Source of the DNA: Phaeocystidibacter sp965659725
GTDB lineage: Bacteria > Bacteroidota > Bacteroidia > Flavobacteriales > Schleiferiaceae
Assembly (NCBI GenBank): GCA_965659725.1
Contig: CBFHXG010000067.1
Location: 1 to 7,189, forward strand
Direction: 5' to 3'
DNA length: 7,189 nt
Positions 1 to 5,857 of the stretch are shown piece after piece (position 1 is the first letter of the stretch; the number at the start of each line of letters is the position of its first letter). Made by a program: the position numbers and the translations under genes. The notes beneath the pieces were generated by a model. That model saw only the letters and a list, made by a program, of their open reading frames with translations. It was not told where the DNA came from and did not search any database.

Positions 1-43
1 TTTATTATGGTATTGACAAGTGGTAGCGGGTCTGCTTTCTTCC

Positions 44-107
44 GCTAAGAGGCTAAGAGGCTAAGAGGCTAAGAGGCTAAGACGCTAAGTCCCTAAAAGC
101 TAAAAAG
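44..107. repeat. 8-bp tandem repeat array (GCTAAGAG)n
   Basis: Four perfect head-to-tail copies of GCTAAGAG lie at 44-75. They are followed by GCTAAGAC (76-83), GCTAAGTC (84-91), a degenerate CCTAAAAG (92-99) and a last remnant around CTAAAAAG (100-107). Identity falls steadily from left to right, and the remnant supplies the A-tract of the adjacent terminator. The unit is not a multiple of three and no convincing coding frame crosses it. The array therefore lies in intergenic DNA, where copy number could change by slippage without breaking a gene. Its role, if any, is unknown. Confidence 0.93.
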
Positions 108-133
108 AGGAGGCCCTCCCCAGAGCCCCCTCT
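102..133 (-). terminator. Rho-independent terminator of the SQR-family gene
   Basis: Read on the minus strand, about 30 bases past the stop codon, the arm AGAGGGGGC (133-125) pairs with GCCTCCTCT (114-106). This gives nine pairs including one G-U, with a ten-base loop, and a T-run (106-102) follows at once. This is a classic intrinsic terminator, correctly placed and oriented for the gene ending at 163. Its T-run coincides with the decayed end of the octamer array. Confidence 0.82.
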
Positions 134-162
134 CGATAAACAAAAACCTACTCGATCTCCTG

Positions 163-1365
163 CTATGGAAGGAAAGAGTAACCTTTTCTGGTCTTCCACA
201 TGAAGTACTTCTCGAAGAGTACCTTACCGAAGTCGTAGATGACATTCGGCATCATGATGGCAAACTGACGTGGTTTGAAGAGGTGGTTACTAATGATCCA
301 AACTTCTTTCTTACCAGCGTCCATTACACACAGACCAGGAATCTTGCCCCAAGCTTTCTTCTTGAGGTCGGTGCGACCGTTGTGCACTCTTACGATGTTC
401 TCAGCCACAATCTTGCCCGTTTCATCACTTGGGAATCCGGTTTTTGGAGATCCAAATGGCACTTTACCAGGCTTGAACGGTAGTGGAACATCCACTGCAA
501 TACCGGCAGCCCAAACGTTAGGGTAGGTGGGGTGTCTGTAATCTTCTCCCACCGGAATGTATCCGTTGGCATTGGCCTCAAGCTTCGGACTATTCGTAAC
601 GAAGTCAACCCCAACGAATGGTGGCATCATCATGCTGTACTTATAGTCGAGCTCGGTGCCATCTGTGAGATACACTTTCTTCGCGTCCATCTTTTCAACT
701 CCAACCTCGGTGTGGAAGTGAATGTTGAACATCTTCATAAAGGTCTCCAGCATCGTTTGAGCACCTGTCATTCCATCGATACCAAAGTGACCTAAGAAGG
801 TCTCCGGAGTGATCCAGTGCAAGTCTACCTTCTTACGGATCTTCTGCTCACGAAGCCATTTTTCGAAGTTGAAGAGGAACTCATAGGCTGCACCCATACA
901 TCCCGCACTCTGTGTTGCACCAATCACAACCGGGCCAGGGTTCTTGACGAACTCCTTGAGCTGCTTGCGGATCTGCATAGCCCCATGCGGTGTTCCGATG
1001 TAGCTAGAGTATTCGGCCACACCCGGAGCCACGTCGTATTTGACCTTTGGTCCCGTAGCAACAACCAACTCATCATACGTGATATCCCCCTTGGTAGTCT
1101 TTATCAAGTTTTGATCAGGATCAACCTCTAAGGCCTCGGCCAACATGAAGTCTATGCCCTTTTTCTTGAAGATCTCGTCCTTGCGAACGGTAATATCCTT
1201 CATATCTCGGCGTCCAAATGGTACCCAGATTAAAGAAGGAATGAATGTAAACACAGGACTCTTATCAATAACAAGAACATTGTGTTGGTCTCCACCCTTC
1301 CTCTTAAGCTCAAGAGCTGCGGTGAAGCCGGCAAAGTTGCCTCCGATGATCACTGTCTTTTTCAT
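163..1365 (-). CDS. Sulfide:quinone oxidoreductase-family FAD flavoprotein
   Basis: This is a complete 400-residue flavoprotein of the two-dinucleotide-binding-domain superfamily. The N-terminus holds the FAD ADP-binding motif VIIGGNFAGF (residues 5-14). VVATGP (101-106) is the usual ATG motif, and WAAGIAVDVP (285-294) is the second FAD-contact segment. Features typical of SQRs are GATQSAGCMGAAYEF (149-163), MMPPFVGVDF (246-255) and GSPKTGF (305-311). Only two cysteines are present, C156 and C346, placed like the redox pair of SQR (C160 and C356 in the Acidithiobacillus enzyme). The third SQR cysteine, near 128, is missing. The C-terminal 35 residues are hydrophobic and basic, as expected for peripheral attachment to the inner membrane. 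SQRs oxidise sulfide and pass electrons to quinone. A related NADH- or flavocytochrome c-like activity is possible, so the family call is firm and the substrate is inferred. The gene stands alone, with its own terminator downstream. The leader lacks a Shine-Dalgarno site but is A-rich (AAACAAAACGA). Confidence 0.87.
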   Translation of the reverse strand: MKKTVIIGGNFAGFTAALELKRKGGDQHNVLVIDKSPVFTFIPSLIWVPFGRRDMKDITVRKDEIFKKKGIDFMLAEALEVDPDQNLIKTTKGDITYDELVVATGPKVKYDVAPGVAEYSSYIGTPHGAMQIRKQLKEFVKNPGPVVIGATQSAGCMGAAYEFLFNFEKWLREQKIRKKVDLHWITPETFLGHFGIDGMTGAQTMLETFMKMFNIHFHTEVGVEKMDAKKVYLTDGTELDYKYSMMMPPFVGVDFVTNSPKLEANANGYIPVGEDYRHPTYPNVWAAGIAVDVPLPFKPGKVPFGSPKTGFPSDETGKIVAENIVRVHNGRTDLKKKAWGKIPGLCVMDAGKKEVWIISNHLFKPRQFAIMMPNVIYDFGKVLFEKYFMWKTRKGYSFLP

Positions 1366-1461
1366 GACTGTTCGTTTTGTTTATCACCTCTAAAGTAGAA
1401 CTACCTACCTCCACAATGGGTGATCGGTGTCACCATGCAACCTGATAAATGTCATGTTTTT

Positions 1462-1482
1462 AAGCATTGTTAATCAATGCTT
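1462..1482. promoter_or_regulatory. Perfect 8-bp-arm dyad in divergent intergenic region
   Basis: AAGCATTG (1462-1469) and CAATGCTT (1475-1482) form a perfect inverted repeat around TTAAT. It sits about 100 bp from each of the two divergent start codons and overlaps the candidate -33 element of the downstream lipoprotein gene. This is the position and symmetry of a dimeric regulator's operator. It is not a terminator, because no gene ends nearby and no T-run follows. The half-site spacing (TTG-N5-CAA) does not fit the CRP/FNR consensus, so the regulator is unknown. Two weaker dyads share the gap: GGTGA-N6-TCACC (1419-1434) and TTTCAA-N4-TTGAAA (1504-1519). Confidence 0.45.
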
Positions 1483-1496
1483 TACTAATTAGTTTG
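1467..1496 (+). promoter_or_regulatory. Candidate Bacteroidota-type promoter for the small lipoprotein
   Basis: TTG (1467-1469) is followed after 19 bases by TTAGTTTG (1489-1496), which is one mismatch from the -7 consensus TAnnTTTG of Bacteroidota housekeeping promoters. The spacing is within the known range. Transcription would start near 1502-1504, leaving a leader of about 70 bases before the start codon. The region is very AT-rich, so a chance match is possible. Confidence 0.4.
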
Positions 1497-1572
1497 ATTT
1501 ATTTTTCAAATAATTGAAATCCAAGTGCCCTTGTCCATGCGTAGATGAATCGTAACCACAAAAAACAAAACG

Positions 1573-2094
1573 ATGATTACAATGAATCAATTCTTAGGAA
1601 AAGCAGGAAAGATCACAATGGCTGTAGTAGCAGCCTTAGCTTTCACTGCATGTAGCGAAGACGATGACATGATGGATCCAGAGCCACAGAGCATGGAGTT
1701 CAACTATGCTTTTAGCGATGGCTATAGTGGTTCTCACGCCAACAACTTCTCAGCAATGATGGAAGTTGAAGAGATCAACGACAATTCATCTAAGATCTCT
1801 ATTACTTTGATGAACACCGTGGATGGCGAGACCTATATGATCCACGCACACGATGCAGCAGATCCAAGCACAACTCCAAACGGTACCCCGTACAATGAGA
1901 CTCCAAATGGTGACGTACTTGTACAGATGGCCGAAGGTAACGGTGGAACTGTAACGGTATCACAGACAGCAAATATGTCGTACGAGGAAATTACCGCTAC
2001 GTATGAAGGCTTCTTTGTAGTTCACGATCCACTTCAAGCGATCAGCACTACAGACATCAGCACATACCTAGTAGTAGGTGCCTTCGCACGATAG
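1573..2094 (+). CDS. Small lipoprotein, probably surface-exposed, with SOD/CHRD-like histidine motifs
   Basis: This complete protein has 173 residues, or 170 if translation starts at the second ATG (1582), which gives a more usual signal peptide beginning MNQFLGKAGK. A hydrophobic segment (residues 15-25) ends in lipobox FTAC with C27 as the lipidated residue. The next residues, SEDDD, match the acidic export signal that sends Bacteroidota lipoproteins to the cell surface. The mature part (about 41-173) is acidic and predicted to be mostly beta strand. It contains HAHD (91-94) and FFVVHDP (147-153), ends in YLVVGAFAR, and has no cysteine besides the lipidated one. The HxH followed later by VVH recalls three copper ligands of Cu/Zn superoxide dismutase, and an HxH also occurs in CHRD domains. 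The zinc-ligand loop of SOD is not visible. I do not recognise a named family. The gene is monocistronic: it has a candidate promoter upstream and a strong terminator 20 bp after the stop. The leader is A-rich with no Shine-Dalgarno site. Confidence 0.85.
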   Translation: MITMNQFLGKAGKITMAVVAALAFTACSEDDDMMDPEPQSMEFNYAFSDGYSGSHANNFSAMMEVEEINDNSSKISITLMNTVDGETYMIHAHDAADPSTTPNGTPYNETPNGDVLVQMAEGNGGTVTVSQTANMSYEEITATYEGFFVVHDPLQAISTTDISTYLVVGAFAR

Positions 2095-2113
2095 AAAATT
2101 CAATCTTAGGGTA

Positions 2114-2153
2114 GGAAGTGGCCGGACCTAGCGGTTCGGCTCTTCCGTTTTCT
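2114..2153 (+). terminator. Rho-independent terminator of the small lipoprotein gene
   Basis: Twenty bases after the stop codon, GGAAG (2114-2118) pairs with CTTCC (2142-2146). Inside it GCCGGACC (2121-2128) pairs with GGTTCGGC (2133-2140) around a TAGC loop, with one G-U pair and a small TG/T internal loop. GTTTTCT follows. On the minus strand there is no T-run after this hairpin, so it is less likely to serve the convergent gene ending at 2205. Confidence 0.85.
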
Positions 2154-2204
2154 ACGGGTAGGCCTCCATCAGACCATGCACAAAGGCCTTGTGGTGACCG
2201 AATC

Positions 2205-3215
2205 TTATGGCAGTAAAGGTGTGAAGTCGAAGATCCGACCTTCGCTTCCAGCTGCCAAGATTCGGTTTCCTTTTTCTACACTCAAGGTGTGAAAGCCTTC
2301 TTCAGAAAGCCGGCTCCATTCAAGACCGTCCGATGATATATCGGTGCCATTTGGACCAGTTGCTATCAATCTTCCATCTGCCAATCGAACTACACAGCTT
2401 CTATATCCCATGGGTGGAGTAGAGGCCCAATCTATTTCTACAGCTTGATCGGCCTTGATGGTTACAACGGCAGCAGTCCTTCTTCGGATACCCTCAAACC
2501 GATAGTCACCACCCACAATGCAGAAACTCGAGTCAGAAATTCGCGCAAAGGAGTAAACACCAAAGGTGGAACTCGTATCCGATGCTAAGGTAATCGCGGA
2601 CGGCTTCCTGGAATCGTACATCTTGATCCCGTAGCCACCGGAGAAAAAGATAAAGTGATCATTATCAACGCTTAAAGCACTACCCGAGGCAGCGAAAGAA
2701 ACTTCTCCTTCAAGAGCGTCCCATGATCTCGACCCATCCCACAAAAGCCAGTCGGAACCCTTGTTGTTCGAACCCAATATCGTCCACTTTCCATCTATTG
2801 GATCACCAACAATGATCCCATCACCCTTCTCGTTGAAGTCCATTTGATCAAAAAAGCACTTCGGATGTTCATATCGAAATACCTCTTCCCATGTTTTGCC
2901 TCCATCTATCGTCTTGAAGATCATGCCGGGAGACTCTATGCTCATCAAGACCGCCTCATTCTCGTTCCAAGCATGTACATCTCTGAATGAACCATTGAAT
3001 GCCGGCACATGTCCCGTATCCCAGGTTTGACCTGCATCCTGCGATCTGGCCCAAAAGCCATGTTGTGCCGCACACCATACTACATCGTTGCCCGGAGTAG
3101 ATAGTGCTCTAAAACTATATCGCTCGAGTGGATCTGCCTTTTCAGTAGTGCAGGAGGCTAACAGTGTGACTGTCAGAGTAAAGGCCAAAACCTTGAGATT
3201 TGTACTTTTCATCAT
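2205..3215 (-). CDS. BNR/Asp-box repeat lipoprotein, Ycf48-like beta-propeller
   Basis: This is a complete 336-residue exported lipoprotein. The signal peptide (residues 1-21) ends in lipobox LASC with C22 lipidated. The mature protein carries Asp-box motifs: SQDAGQTW (58-65) and TIDGGKTW (102-109) are canonical, while SNNKGSDW (149-156) and SSDGLEW (294-300) are degenerate. Such repeats cap blades of sialidase, sortilin and Ycf48/HCF136-type beta-propellers. Catalytic sialidase residues are not evident, so a binding or assembly role is more likely than glycosidase activity. Homologues in Bacteroidota are often loosely labelled 'oxidoreductase', which this sequence does not support. After C22 the sequence is TTEKADP, with no strong acidic surface-export tract, so a periplasm-facing position is plausible. 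Two ATG codons in tandem open the frame and I took the first. The gene is divergent from the histidine kinase across only 63 bp. No clear terminator follows its stop. Confidence 0.83.
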   Translation of the reverse strand: MMKSTNLKVLAFTLTVTLLASCTTEKADPLERYSFRALSTPGNDVVWCAAQHGFWARSQDAGQTWDTGHVPAFNGSFRDVHAWNENEAVLMSIESPGMIFKTIDGGKTWEEVFRYEHPKCFFDQMDFNEKGDGIIVGDPIDGKWTILGSNNKGSDWLLWDGSRSWDALEGEVSFAASGSALSVDNDHFIFFSGGYGIKMYDSRKPSAITLASDTSSTFGVYSFARISDSSFCIVGGDYRFEGIRRRTAAVVTIKADQAVEIDWASTPPMGYRSCVVRLADGRLIATGPNGTDISSDGLEWSRLSEEGFHTLSVEKGNRILAAGSEGRIFDFTPLLP

Positions 3216-3255
3216 ATCTTCAAAAATGCGGTAATCAATTCAAAAGTGCATTACG

Positions 3256-3263
3256 TACATTTG
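3256..3263 (+). promoter_or_regulatory. Exact -7 element (TACATTTG) upstream of the histidine kinase
   Basis: TACATTTG matches the Bacteroidota -7 consensus TAnnTTTG exactly and ends 15 bases before the GTG start. No clear TTG lies at the -33 distance. Transcription would start near 3269-3271, giving a leader of only about 8-10 nucleotides. Confidence 0.5.
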
Positions 3264-3278
3264 GAAAAGAACGCGTAA

Positions 3279-5036
3279 GTGAAAAAGGAAACCCAAGTAC
3301 TGCCCTCTGAGTTATTGTCGTTTTGGACCGACGACGATGCATTGTGGATCATCGTGCACAATAACGATGATGTACAGTTGTATCCGAGAGATTACGGGCA
3401 CTTCTCTAAGGATCTAGCAGATAGCCTCTTAGACCTTCCAGCCTCTCTTATTACAGCAGTCAACCGCATCCGTCAAACAAAGCGAAAAGAGCAAACTTCC
3501 TTCCGTCTTGGTATCATCGATTACCGAGCTATTCTCAAATTGATCCACAACAAAGTGGTCATTCGCGTGGAACCAGAAGCTTCTATGCCGTATTCCGATT
3601 GGAGTAGATATGATGAGCTTCCCGTAGGTATCATTGGCTTGGATAAGGACGGTAAAGTAGAGTATGCGAATACCTATCTACTCAAAGCCCTCGATTACCA
3701 CAACGTGGAAGACATCCAAGGCGTTTCGCCGCTCAGCTGGATTCATCAAGATGATTGGGACTATGCCAAATCGATGTTCGATGATTACCGGACTTCTGGA
3801 CAAGAATCGTTCGAATATACCTTCAGACGAGTTACCGATGACGATAATTTGAAATGGTATAAGGTCATTTTCAAGTACTGCTCCCCCGATTATAAGAGTG
3901 AATCCGATATCGTTGGCTTCGTAGTTCCATTGGAGCATGAACGCACGGTTGAGGAGCGATTAATGAGGAGTGAAGAGCGATTGAGAAGTCTGTTTTACCA
4001 TGCCCAAGGAGGATTAGTGATATCCAGCACCGATCTGCGCGTAATTTCTGCCAATGGCGCTTTCTACAAGATGCTCGGTATCGAAAACGAAGCAGCAATT
4101 CACGGGAAGTATTTGCCGGACTACACCTATGAAGAAGATCGACAACGCGAATTGACCTTGTATAAAGACCTTGTTGCCAATCGACGATCCCATTATCGGA
4201 TTGAAAAACGATTCCTACATGTAGATGGTCATTTCTTGTGGTGTGACGTTATTGTTAGCGCTATTTGGGGCAAGTGTCCCGAACCCATCAACTATATCTC
4301 CATCATTCAGAATATTGATGAATTCAAGGAGAATGAAGAGCAGATGATGGCTGTCAATCAGGCGAAGGACCGATTCTTCTCTGTATTGGGTCACGACCTG
4401 AAGAACCCCATCAATGCAATCATGGGGTTGAGTGAGATCGCCAAAGAGAGCACAAGTAGAGGAGAGATCGATCAAACCAAGGAAATGCTCGATCTGATTC
4501 AAGTGAGTGCTGAAAAGCTGAATGAGCTTTTGGTCAATGTGATAGACTGGAGTAGGAGTGAGCAGGGTGTTATGCCGTTTAGTCCAGATAAGATAGATCT
4601 CGAGGAGTTTGGTGCCGATATTCGTGAAACGCTCGAAAGCAATCTTCGTCAGAAGGAACTAGAACTCATCTACGAGTTCAATGGTATTGAGCGTGTTATG
4701 GGCGACCCTCACATGCTCAAGAGCATCCTACTCAATCTCATTACCAATGCCCTTAAGTTCTCAAAGAGGGGAGAGAAGGTTCGCTTTGTTACAGAGGTAG
4801 TTGATGAGAAGGTCAGATTCTCAGTGATAGACAGAGGTATAGGCCTCTCGAAAGACCGCATTAAGGCCATCCTGGCAGAAGGAGAGAACAAGTTTTCATT
4901 TGTGGGGACAGAGAACGAAAAAGGAACGGGACTTGGACTACTCCTCGTAAAGGGTTTCCTGAAGCGTCACAATGCCACCCTGCAGATCGAATCCACCGTG
5001 GGTAGTGGGGCCACCTTCTTCTTCGATCTAGATTAA
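3279..5036 (+). CDS. PAS-PAS sensor histidine kinase (cytoplasmic)
   Basis: This 585-residue histidine kinase is complete. Residues 1-100 form an unassigned N-terminal region. A first PAS domain spans about 108-222 and a second about 232-350. A short coiled linker (350-364) leads to a HisKA dimerisation domain with H-box SVLGHDLKNP, the phosphoacceptor being H372. The HATPase domain follows with N-box NLITNALKF (N486, N490), G1-box DRGIG (518-522) and G2-box GTGLGL (549-554). All catalytic motifs are intact. There is no transmembrane segment or signal peptide, so it should sense an intracellular or diffusible signal through its PAS domains. No response regulator lies in the window, so the kinase is an orphan here. 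The start is GTG, and an in-frame TAA immediately before it rules out an upstream start. The next in-frame ATG is codon 103, which would remove the N-terminal region. The stop codon overlaps that of the convergent murQ. Confidence 0.93.
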   Translation: MKKETQVLPSELLSFWTDDDALWIIVHNNDDVQLYPRDYGHFSKDLADSLLDLPASLITAVNRIRQTKRKEQTSFRLGIIDYRAILKLIHNKVVIRVEPEASMPYSDWSRYDELPVGIIGLDKDGKVEYANTYLLKALDYHNVEDIQGVSPLSWIHQDDWDYAKSMFDDYRTSGQESFEYTFRRVTDDDNLKWYKVIFKYCSPDYKSESDIVGFVVPLEHERTVEERLMRSEERLRSLFYHAQGGLVISSTDLRVISANGAFYKMLGIENEAAIHGKYLPDYTYEEDRQRELTLYKDLVANRRSHYRIEKRFLHVDGHFLWCDVIVSAIWGKCPEPINYISIIQNIDEFKENEEQMMAVNQAKDRFFSVLGHDLKNPINAIMGLSEIAKESTSRGEIDQTKEMLDLIQVSAEKLNELLVNVIDWSRSEQGVMPFSPDKIDLEEFGADIRETLESNLRQKELELIYEFNGIERVMGDPHMLKSILLNLITNALKFSKRGEKVRFVTEVVDEKVRFSVIDRGIGLSKDRIKAILAEGENKFSFVGTENEKGTGLGLLLVKGFLKRHNATLQIESTVGSGATFFFDLD

Positions 5037-5848
5037 CCGTTCTTGTGCGCGTCGATCGCAAGACGAACGCTACCGTGCTCCTTTAAAAGTTTCTGGGCTT
5101 CATCATATGGTAGGCTTGTAGAATCCATCACCATTCGCGTACCTCTATCTACTAGTTTGTTATTGCTCAGGTGCATATCTACCATTCTATTGCCGATCAC
5201 TCGTCCTAATTTGATCATAACAGAGGTCGATATCATATTCAAGATGAGCTTTTGTGCTGTACCAGCCTTCATTCGAGTAGATCCGGTGACGAACTCTGGA
5301 CCTGTGGCTGCCACCAAAGGATGATCGCAAGCCTCCGTTACTGGAGCACCAGGATTGCACGTGATACACCCGGTGAGAAGTCCATTTGCACGTGCATCCT
5401 TCAACCCTCCGATCACATATGGCGTAGTTCCGCTGGCCGCTATCCCGATCACGGTGTCCCTACCACCAATGGCATGCTCTTCCATGTCTTTCCAAGCCCT
5501 GTGTGGGTCGTCCTCCGCGTATTCAACGGCCTTTCGCATGGCTCCATCACCTCCAGCGATCAGGCCGATCACCCAACCGTGGGGTACACCAAAGGTAGGG
5601 GGGCATTCGCTGGCATCAACCACTCCCAAACGACCACTTGTTCCTGCGCCAATATAGAAGACTCGGCCGCCATCCTTCATACGATCATGAATAAGGTCTA
5701 CCAACGTAGCTATTTGCGGAATGATGGGCTCTATTACCTCAGGAACGAGCTTATCTTCTTTATTGATCCAGGTTAGCAAGGTTTGAGAGTCTTGCTTCTC
5801 TAGGTCGTTGTATCTAGAAGGCTGTTCTGTTAGTTTTTCGAAGGCCAT
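5033..5848 (-). CDS. murQ: N-acetylmuramic acid 6-phosphate etherase MurQ
   Basis: MurQ cleaves the D-lactyl ether of MurNAc-6-phosphate to give GlcNAc-6-phosphate and D-lactate, a cytoplasmic step in recycling cell-wall sugars. This 271-residue protein has the SIS-domain phosphosugar site YIGAGTSGRLG (65-75) and the family signature DASECPPTFG (78-87). E81 matches catalytic E83 of E. coli, and E112 in YAEDD matches E114. IAASGTTPYV (136-145) and TGSTRMKAGTAQK (188-200) complete the family pattern. It is about 27 residues shorter than the 298-residue E. coli enzyme, mostly at the C-terminus, and the core is complete. The start lies 9 bases after the stop of the upstream methyltransferase gene, so the two are probably co-transcribed. 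No other peptidoglycan-recycling gene is in view. No Shine-Dalgarno site is visible. Confidence 0.96.
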   Translation of the reverse strand: MAFEKLTEQPSRYNDLEKQDSQTLLTWINKEDKLVPEVIEPIIPQIATLVDLIHDRMKDGGRVFYIGAGTSGRLGVVDASECPPTFGVPHGWVIGLIAGGDGAMRKAVEYAEDDPHRAWKDMEEHAIGGRDTVIGIAASGTTPYVIGGLKDARANGLLTGCITCNPGAPVTEACDHPLVAATGPEFVTGSTRMKAGTAQKLILNMISTSVMIKLGRVIGNRMVDMHLSNNKLVDRGTRMVMDSTSLPYDEAQKLLKEHGSVRLAIDAHKNG

Positions 5849-5857
5849 GAGGTGATG

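Noticed and set aside
532..795. Plus-strand open frames inside the SQR-family gene, and similar frames opposite the other genes
   Set aside because: They lie fully within well-supported genes on the other strand or in another frame. They show no recognisable domain and no start context.
1390..1416. Minus-strand promoter for the SQR-family gene: TACTTTAG (1397-1390) with TTG (1416-1414)
   Set aside because: The -7 element has one mismatch, the spacer is 16 bases, just below the usual range, and the context is weak. Too uncertain to annotate.
1470..1510. CRP/FNR-type binding site in the divergent intergenic region
   Set aside because: The half-sites are TTG-N5-CAA and TTG-N10-CAA, neither matching the TTG-N8-CAA arrangement of that family.
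2160..2193. Hairpins involving the AGGCCT copies and CACAA/TTGTG as a terminator for the Asp-box lipoprotein
   Set aside because: Stems of five to seven pairs with a bulge or long loop, and no T-run follows on the minus strand.
5038..5069. Hairpin CGTTC-TTG ... CAA-GAC-GAACG just after the kinase stop
   Set aside because: It lies inside murQ coding sequence, has a three-base bulge and lacks a T-run, so it is not a credible terminator.
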